The notes beneath the pieces were generated by a model. The model was given only the letters and a program-made list of their open reading frames with translations. It was not told where the DNA came from and made no database searches. A stretch of 19,415 bases of DNA, taken from positions 1 through 19,415 of the forward strand of contig SCSL01000070.1 of assembly GCA_004298405.1 (NCBI GenBank), written 5' to 3'. Shown here in pieces: positions 15,193 through 19,415 of the stretch. Source of the DNA: Patescibacteria group bacterium. GTDB taxonomy: Bacteria > Patescibacteriota > Patescibacteriia > UBA9934 > GWF2-40-263. Position 1 is the stretch's first letter. Each line of letters opens with the position of its first letter. The position numbers and the translations under genes were made by a program.

Positions 15193-15255
15193 TGTCATCC
15201 CGAGCGACTCCGAGCTTGTCGAGGGGAGTCGAGGGATCTCCTAAGCGTCAGGAGA
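15193..15255. repeat. REP-like intergenic palindrome and adjacent inverted repeat
   Basis: GTCATCCCGAGC...GAGGGATCTC at 15193-15240 forms an imperfect palindrome: ATCCC (15197-15201) with GGGAT (15233-15237), and CGACTCC (15205-15211) with GGAGTCG (15225-15231). Sequences of this type (GTCATCCCGAGCG...) are frequent dispersed intergenic repeats in many bacterial genomes. Next to it, TCTCCT (15237-15242) pairs with AGGAGA (15250-15255). Both lie in the tig upstream region. Confidence 0.65.
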
Positions 15256-15287
15256 ATATCGATTTTGAGCTCTACTGTCAATATAAA

Positions 15288-15326
15288 AACCCCGATTACG
15301 CACCATGAGGTTTGTGTATCAGGGTT
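15288..15326 (-). terminator. Terminator of the GHKL ATPase operon
   Basis: Read on the minus strand, AACCCTGAT pairs with ATCGGGGTT (one mismatch or bulge), followed by a T-run. Plus-strand arms are about 15288-15295 and 15318-15326. It lies 25 bases after the ATPase stop. Confidence 0.65.
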
Positions 15327-15350
15327 CGTTGTCGATTGAAGTTTGGAAAG

Positions 15351-17387
15351 CTAGACCTTCTTGCGCTTCATGAGGATGGTGCGAAGGATGGTTCCAGCTC
15401 GGACACTGAGCGTGTCCACCAGGTTTACCGTGTTCGCCAGTGCGAGTTCATCTCGAAGTTCGAACTGGGCGATGCGCAGGGAGAGTTCGCGCACGACCAT
15501 CATACGTTGGACATCGATGGGCTGTCCTTCGAAGGAAGGATGCCCTGAGTTCACCGTGATGATGTTCGGGCGTGTGCGCGCTGCCCCGAGGTGGAAGGAG
15601 CTGGTCACCCCCTCCACCTCTGTGCTGAAGTATGGCACAAGTCGGAGTTCGAATGGCGTACCATCCGTCCAGAGGAAGACGAAGCTCGAAGGGTTGCGCT
15701 TATCTTCCTCGTTCGACTTACGTCGAACAGACAGGAAGCACTTGGTCGACTTTGGGAGTCGAGTATCGGGCGCTGACAATTCAGTCACCGTGACCTGGTA
15801 TTCTGCCTCGGCCTCGCCGGCCTCGTAGATCGCGCTCAGACCGTCTTGTGCGATCTCGAGGGAACCTCCGCATTCACTCCCGTCCCAGGTGAACTGACCC
15901 GTTGTTCGCCTGGTGTTAATGAGCTTGAGCGTGATGCGCTGTCGCGGGAGTACGGTGCGGACCCGCTGGGAAAATCCGAACGGGAGCTCGGATACGATAT
16001 TTACGCCTATTGTCTTTTCGTTGGCTTCGCTGTCCATTACCCGCAGGCGGAAATCGCCTACCGCCTTGCCAGCGGTGAAGGTGACATTCAGGCCGGTCTT
16101 CTTGCTGAGTGTGCCACCGGAACTCTGATCGTCCCAGGTATAGGAGATTCCTGGTTTTGGATCCACGACCTCCAGGGAGACCTGTTCTCCCGGCTCGAGA
16201 CTTACTACACTTGGGGCTACCCGTAGCAGATCCACGTCGACGACTGGCGTCCGGCTCTGCGGGGCAGAGCCGACGTTCTGCATCAGCCGAACGATTTCTT
16301 GGCGCAGAGTCTCCGCGTCCGTGGAGGTCATGCGCTTGGCTGTATCCTGTCCCAGGACGGCTGTGACCCTCGGAAGCAGGACGTCATGAAGGAACTTCAC
16401 GATCCGGAAGATCATTTCCTCATCGTCGTAGAGATCCTGGCGGAAGCTCAGGCGATCCTGACCGACCAAGCTTTTGAGACCGGGGATGACGATCGAACCT
16501 GCGACCTGCGGGTGGTCAAGCATTTGCCGCACGGGGCGCAGGAGCGTGGCCAGTGCGGGCGTGAGCCGTACGCTACTGAAGAACACGTGGATATCGCAGA
16601 CAGGCTCCAACGCCCACATCTCGAGCCGATCCACGTTCGCGTCCGGGTCGGGAAGGATGCCCAGCTCGTAGCTCACGCTTCCCAGACCAGGAATTGTCCC
16701 CTCACCTTCGATCTTCTCACCCATGAGCCTGCGGCTTTTGAGGTGGTGTGATCGACCCTGTTCATCGATGACGGTCACGCGTCGCGCCACATGCATCGGC
16801 ATCCGTCCGGCGAGCTCTTCCACGAGGCGCTTGGGTGAGCGATCATGCTTGGGGTTGACCCCGTCGCCTGAACCCAGCTCCAGCAGAGTCACCACCGTGC
16901 CGCTCACGCGGATTGGGTGATTCGCCGGAGGATTGAAGGTGTCCCACGAAGCGGAGCCATTGTTCCACATGGCGATAAGTTGCGTGGGCGTGTACGTGAT
17001 CACGCTCAGGACGCTGTCGCCTGCCTGGCGGGTTTCGACCCGCAGGCCTCTTGCATGGTGCACGAAGCCTTTGCTGCCATTTCCCATGCGTCCGCGCTTC
17101 TCTGGGTCGGCGGCCGACGGAGAGAAGTCCAGCGACACGATGGCATCCAGGCCATCTTGATTCATGCCTTCACCGTCATCAGTGATCATCAAGTCGGTGT
17201 GCGTGTCACGCCGCACGAAGCGGATGATGATTTCACGCGCCTTGGCGTCTACGGAGTTCCAGATCAATTCGCGCACCGCCGCGATGAAGTCGCGAAAATG
17301 CTCGGTGTGCTTGGAAAGGTGGGACGTGTCGATGCGCGGACGGGCTATACGCGTGCCAACGCGATTGCCGAGGTTGGAGTCGTTCAT
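15351..17387 (-). CDS. GHKL (MORC/HSP90-like) ATPase with two Ig-like repeats
   Basis: 678 residues. The N-terminal Bergerat-fold ATPase is clear: N-box RELIWNSVDA (Glu40, Asn44, Asp47), G1 box DDGEGM (70-75) and G2 box RMGNGSKG (100-107), a MORC/HSP90/MutL arrangement without a kinase domain. The section to about 350 includes GTVVTLLEL and resembles a transducer region. Two repeats follow, about 386-468 and 469-553, sharing the pattern TWD-x4-GG-x-L...GL...AG-x-A (Trp418 and Trp501, 83 residues apart). They look like Ig/PKD-type beta-sandwiches, unusual on a protein with no signal peptide or membrane segment. The basic C-terminus ends LMKRKKV. AGGAGGAG gives a strong SD at good spacing. It is downstream of the HTH-repeat gene in the same orientation and overlaps a 41-codon ORF by ATGA. 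The codons are GC-rich. The domain call is firm; the role (possibly DNA handling or defence) is inference. Confidence 0.88.
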   Translation of the reverse strand: MNDSNLGNRVGTRIARPRIDTSHLSKHTEHFRDFIAAVRELIWNSVDAKAREIIIRFVRRDTHTDLMITDDGEGMNQDGLDAIVSLDFSPSAADPEKRGRMGNGSKGFVHHARGLRVETRQAGDSVLSVITYTPTQLIAMWNNGSASWDTFNPPANHPIRVSGTVVTLLELGSGDGVNPKHDRSPKRLVEELAGRMPMHVARRVTVIDEQGRSHHLKSRRLMGEKIEGEGTIPGLGSVSYELGILPDPDANVDRLEMWALEPVCDIHVFFSSVRLTPALATLLRPVRQMLDHPQVAGSIVIPGLKSLVGQDRLSFRQDLYDDEEMIFRIVKFLHDVLLPRVTAVLGQDTAKRMTSTDAETLRQEIVRLMQNVGSAPQSRTPVVDVDLLRVAPSVVSLEPGEQVSLEVVDPKPGISYTWDDQSSGGTLSKKTGLNVTFTAGKAVGDFRLRVMDSEANEKTIGVNIVSELPFGFSQRVRTVLPRQRITLKLINTRRTTGQFTWDGSECGGSLEIAQDGLSAIYEAGEAEAEYQVTVTELSAPDTRLPKSTKCFLSVRRKSNEEDKRNPSSFVFLWTDGTPFELRLVPYFSTEVEGVTSSFHLGAARTRPNIITVNSGHPSFEGQPIDVQRMMVVRELSLRIAQFELRDELALANTVNLVDTLSVRAGTILRTILMKRKKV

Positions 17388-17509
17388 GTCTCCTCCTGTG
17401 CGATTGAAATGGGCGAGGTGTGTAATAATCTCTTCAGCTTTAGCACCGCAAAGAGGTTCTTTCCGGTGCTCAAGAAAAGGGTGGATGCGTTTGCTCCACC
17501 AGTCTTCAT
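17384..17509 (-). CDS. Putative coupled microprotein, 41 residues
   Basis: An open frame exactly fills the gap between the HTH-repeat gene and the ATPase gene. Its ATG overlaps the HTH-gene stop in ATGA (17509-17506), and its TGA stop overlaps the ATPase ATG in ATGA (17387-17384). It starts MKTGGANASTLFLSTGKNLF, has a basic Lys/Leu/Arg centre (AVLKLKRLLH) and ends QEET. There is no well-spaced SD of its own, so translation would rely on reinitiation after the HTH gene. Chance alone could leave 42 codons open, but matching 4-base overlaps at both ends in one frame are suggestive. I do not recognise the protein. The alternative is an untranslated spacer carrying the ATPase SD. Confidence 0.45.
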   Translation of the reverse strand: MKTGGANASTLFLSTGKNLFAVLKLKRLLHTSPISIAQEET

Positions 17510-18963
17510 CCTTTCAGAAGTTCTCCACCGTAACGCGAGTGCTTGAGCATCTCTAGGTACTGCTCAGGCTCTGCGGTTCCAGCAGCTTCTAGGATCTGCT
17601 GGAGCTGTACCAGGGGTTTGTCGAGTCTGCCAAGAAGGGTACTCCGCTGGTCTTCCGGAATCTGACAGACCATGCGTGCGAGTTGAACCATCTCGACAAA
17701 TCGACCCACGACCAGCTCAACTTGATTGGGAGAAAGAGGAGCTGTGCCATGAACGAGAAGTTCTTCAATCATGTCTCTTGGCGGCGGTGCCAAAGCTGGG
17801 AGAGTCGCGTCGAGCGTAAGCCACGGGAACTGCACCTGCAACCCAATGAGTTGGCCATCGATGCTTGCCCTGGACGCCAGCAGTATGGCCGCCACAGAAC
17901 GTACGAGAGCCTCGTGGACTGAGACTTGTGCAGGAACGGATCTCGCCACGGATGGGGGCTGAGCTTGTACTAAGGCTGGATGGACTCGTGGTGGAGTCGT
18001 AACTTGCTTTGTCGACGAATCCTGTTCAGAAGCGGGGGAGGCGGCATGGCGTTCGAGCTTCAACGGCTCGATCGTGATTTCCCCAGCGTCCACGTTCTTG
18101 AGAAATGCGTGGGTAAGCGAGTCGAACTCGGTGAGTCTTTCAGCATATCTCCGACTCAGGATGGTTCGGATGACACCGATCATTGTGGGGTACTGTCGCT
18201 TCCCTGTTGGACGGTACTCCAGGAGCGAGCGGACGACCCATTCATCAAGTCCAGTGCGGTTGGAGAGCACCGAGATGGGTTCGTCACGGCGACCTTCAAA
18301 GATCAGGTTCGCCGCCTGCGCGAGCGAGGACACACCCAGGAGCTCGGCGAAGTTTCTTCCAAGGAGAGCCTGCGCCGTCACCTGGAATCTTGTATCGTCT
18401 GGATCCGTGGCAATCAGCCCCATAGTCAGGCCGGTCACAGCTCTTGCCAGGTACTCTCCAGATGGGCGGTGGGAGCCATTGGGTGTCCACTTGGACACTT
18501 GCCTGTCTTCCACGCCAATCTGAAGTGCTACGAGTGGCCAGCCTGCCTTCTTGGCGAGTTGCCCCAGCGCTTCGATGATCTCATTGCGTGTGGTTAACGC
18601 GTCGAAGTCGATCTTCCGTGCGAGCTCCGGATTCAGGATCAGAAGCCTGGCGAGGCCTGGGTTGGTTCGACGCAGTGCATCGAGCTTTGGGAGCCATGCA
18701 AGGATCTGGTGCTTGGCGTCCAGCACATAGAGTCGCTCCAGTTCGATACCTGTGAGTGCCTCGAAAGGCGCTTTGAACCGGCTGGTCAGGCCAACGGTGA
18801 ACTCGCTTCGGAGCCATCGATCAACTTGATCCTGACTGGTTCCCAGTGTTTGGACGAATCCTATCCTGTCACCATCGTTGTCGTTGAGGAACTGGTGCAG
18901 GAGCTTCCCCAACTTGGTGTCCTTGTTGTAGCGGTAGGAAGGGATTATCCAGGTTTCCCTCAT
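17506..18963 (-). CDS. Protein with three HTH-like repeats, partner of the GHKL ATPase
   Basis: 485 residues from the ATG at 18963, which has AAAGGAGG five bases before it. The open frame continues to 19302, but that part runs through the divergent promoter and antisense to the gene at 19118. I do not recognise a named family. Three segments read like cryptic XRE-type helix-turn-helix units: about 15-81 (FVQTLGTSQDQVDRWL), 125-185 (ALQIGVEDRQVSKW) and 213-283 (VLSNRTGLDEWVVRSLL). A Pro/Ala/Ser/Gln-rich linker at about 306-347 leads to a mainly helical C-terminus. There is no membrane segment. The likely role is DNA binding, perhaps autoregulating its own promoter or recruiting the ATPase; this is inferred from the operon, not shown. 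Confidence 0.75.
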   Translation of the reverse strand: MRETWIIPSYRYNKDTKLGKLLHQFLNDNDGDRIGFVQTLGTSQDQVDRWLRSEFTVGLTSRFKAPFEALTGIELERLYVLDAKHQILAWLPKLDALRRTNPGLARLLILNPELARKIDFDALTTRNEIIEALGQLAKKAGWPLVALQIGVEDRQVSKWTPNGSHRPSGEYLARAVTGLTMGLIATDPDDTRFQVTAQALLGRNFAELLGVSSLAQAANLIFEGRRDEPISVLSNRTGLDEWVVRSLLEYRPTGKRQYPTMIGVIRTILSRRYAERLTEFDSLTHAFLKNVDAGEITIEPLKLERHAASPASEQDSSTKQVTTPPRVHPALVQAQPPSVARSVPAQVSVHEALVRSVAAILLASRASIDGQLIGLQVQFPWLTLDATLPALAPPPRDMIEELLVHGTAPLSPNQVELVVGRFVEMVQLARMVCQIPEDQRSTLLGRLDKPLVQLQQILEAAGTAEPEQYLEMLKHSRYGGELLKG

Positions 18964-18987
18964 CGTATCCTCCTTTAGATATGGGTT

Positions 18988-19043
18988 TTCTGAGAGGAAT
19001 CTCAGAAGGATCGACCCTATCAAGCGTATGGCTGGCATGTCAA
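18988..19043 (-). promoter_or_regulatory. Promoter and 5' hairpin of the HTH-repeat/ATPase operon
   Basis: Minus strand: TTGACA (19043-19038), an 18-base spacer and TAGGGT (19019-19014) predict a start near 19007. Exactly there begins TTCTGAG (19007-19001), which pairs with CTCAGAA (18994-18988) around a 6-base loop. The SD AAAGGAGG (18976-18969) follows. The hairpin may protect the mRNA end or be an operator. Confidence 0.6.
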
Positions 19044-19053
19044 GCGACCATTC

Positions 19054-19112
19054 TTGACGTTCTTTCAAGCATTCGGTAGGGTCAAACATCCGGAAAGCCG
19101 GAATAAAGGAGG
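19054..19112 (+). promoter_or_regulatory. Promoter, 5' hairpin and SD of the divergent small gene
   Basis: TTGACG (19054-19059), a 17-base spacer and TAGGGT (19077-19082) predict a start near 19089. TCCGG (19089-19093) pairs with CCGGA (19098-19102) around AAAG at that point, and AAAGGAGG (19105-19112) follows. The layout copies the opposite promoter element by element. Confidence 0.6.
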
Positions 19113-19117
19113 TGCTC

Positions 19118-19312
19118 GTGGGAGATTCCACACTCCAAGGTCGTCGTCGCGTACGCAAGGACAAGGAGGCGCTAAGCGAAGCTGTGCCTGGGTTCCGGGT
19201 GGTTCCTCTGGGACCGATGTACCTCAAGATCAATATCGAAATGATCGCTACGTTCCAAAGCGGCGGGTGCGTTCCCGTGTCGCAAAGCGTGCGTGATACC
19301 ATCCCTCACTAA
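19118..19312 (+). CDS. Small basic hypothetical protein, 64 residues, divergent from the HTH-repeat gene
   Basis: The GTG at 19118 lies five bases after AAAGGAGG; an in-frame GTG at 19112 would overlap the SD, so the later one is chosen. The protein begins MGDSTLQGRRRVRKDKEALS, with an Arg/Lys cluster in the first 18 residues, then VPGFRVVPLGPMYLKINIEMIATF (one hydrophobic beta-like stretch), and ends VSQSVRDTIPH. It has no recognisable domain, signal peptide or clear membrane segment. A shared promoter design with the HTH-repeat gene suggests joint control. A nucleic-acid-binding or regulator-like role is possible from the basic N-terminus, but function is unknown. GC-rich codons match the rest of the island. 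Confidence 0.6.
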   Translation: MGDSTLQGRRRVRKDKEALSEAVPGFRVVPLGPMYLKINIEMIATFQSGGCVPVSQSVRDTIPH

Positions 19313-19332
19313 TCTATACTAAAACTGTATTC

Positions 19333-19352
19333 CATGAGATACTATTCTCATG
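19333..19352. promoter_or_regulatory. Palindrome spanning the start codon of the last gene
   Basis: CATGAGA (19333-19339) and TCTCATG (19346-19352) are perfect 7-base inverted repeats around TACTAT (19340-19345), itself -10-like. The right arm contains the ATG at 19350. If TACTAT is the -10, the mRNA would be leaderless and the palindrome would be a natural operator. TATACT at 19315-19320 is an alternative -10. Confidence 0.5.
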
Positions 19353-19415
19353 AAAAACATAGGCAGACCCCTGTCCATGGTTGCTCACGATACGGTTGGG
19401 CAACTCAAGGACAAA
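19350..19415 (+). CDS. Start of an unidentified protein (partial)
   Basis: 22 codons run off the right edge, beginning MKNIGRPLSMVAHDTVGQLK. No SD precedes the ATG, and the A/T-rich upstream DNA contrasts with the GC-rich island that ends at 19312, so this may be the first host-type gene after the island. The segment is too short to assign. Confidence 0.5.
   Translation, partial: MKNIGRPLSMVAHDTVGQLKDK

Noticed and set aside
17980..18597. 205-residue open frame on the plus strand inside the HTH-repeat gene
   Set aside because: Antisense shadow in GC-rich DNA, where stops are scarce on both strands; no ribosome site.
18964..19302. Longer HTH-repeat protein beginning at 19302
   Set aside because: The extension crosses both promoters and runs antisense to the small gene, and a strong SD is correctly placed for 18963.
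1..19415. UGA read as glycine or tryptophan (as in some CPR lineages)
   Set aside because: UGA ends several genes at family-typical positions (for example rnpA, DUF167's neighbour and the HTH-repeat gene), so the standard code applies.
1..19415. CRISPR array, tRNA or rRNA gene, transposase gene
   Set aside because: No evenly spaced 25-40 base repeats, no cloverleaf with a TTCGA-type arm, and no DDE or recombinase motif were found by eye.

Overview
The window reads as chromosomal DNA of a bacterium using the standard code (UGA ends several genes), probably a Patescibacteria/CPR-like lineage. That placement is an inference from three things: many core genes start without a Shine-Dalgarno (SD) sequence, the solute-binding protein has an uncleaved N-terminal anchor, and the PBP1A carries a long Ig-like tail. 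The lineage is not proven by the sequence.

Layout. 1-1047: the end of an unknown + strand gene collides with a glmS that lacks most of its isomerase half. 1207-4185: a class A penicillin-binding protein. 4200-5150: a small orphan gene with a strong SD and a RelE/RHH-type toxin-antitoxin pair. 5181-6916: a UPF0462 (C4orf33-like) protein and an orphan branched-chain amino acid type solute-binding protein. 6922-6991: a palindromic array of degenerate 8-mers. 7004-10674: the replication-origin neighbourhood, dnaN and dnaA on the minus strand and rpmH-rnpA-yidD diverging on the plus strand, with DnaA-box-like sites on both sides of dnaA. 10698-11704: yggU (DUF167) and an inositol monophosphatase family gene. 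11820-13847: a membrane-anchored protein that seems to join a polysaccharide-deacetylase-like domain to an alpha/beta hydrolase. 13892-15181: trigger factor. 15193-15326: palindromic repeats and a terminator.

15351-19312 looks like an acquired island. It is visibly richer in GC (44 of 60 bases at 16501-16560), and its genes have textbook SD sequences that the core genes lack. It holds a three-HTH-repeat protein, a 41-codon ORF that exactly fills the gap with ATGA overlaps at both ends, a GHKL ATPase (MORC/HSP90-like) carrying two Ig-like repeats, and a divergent 64-residue gene. The two divergent promoters are near mirror copies: CTTGAC -35, TAGGGTC -10, a hairpin at the predicted mRNA 5' end, AAAGGAGG, 5 nt, start codon. 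I do not recognise this combination as a described system, and it is the best candidate here for something new. A further gene of unknown function begins at 19350 under a palindrome that includes its start codon.

No tRNA, rRNA, CRISPR array or recognisable transposase gene was seen. No stretch over about 300 bases lacks a gene; the longest gap is the 280-base dnaA-dnaN spacer.
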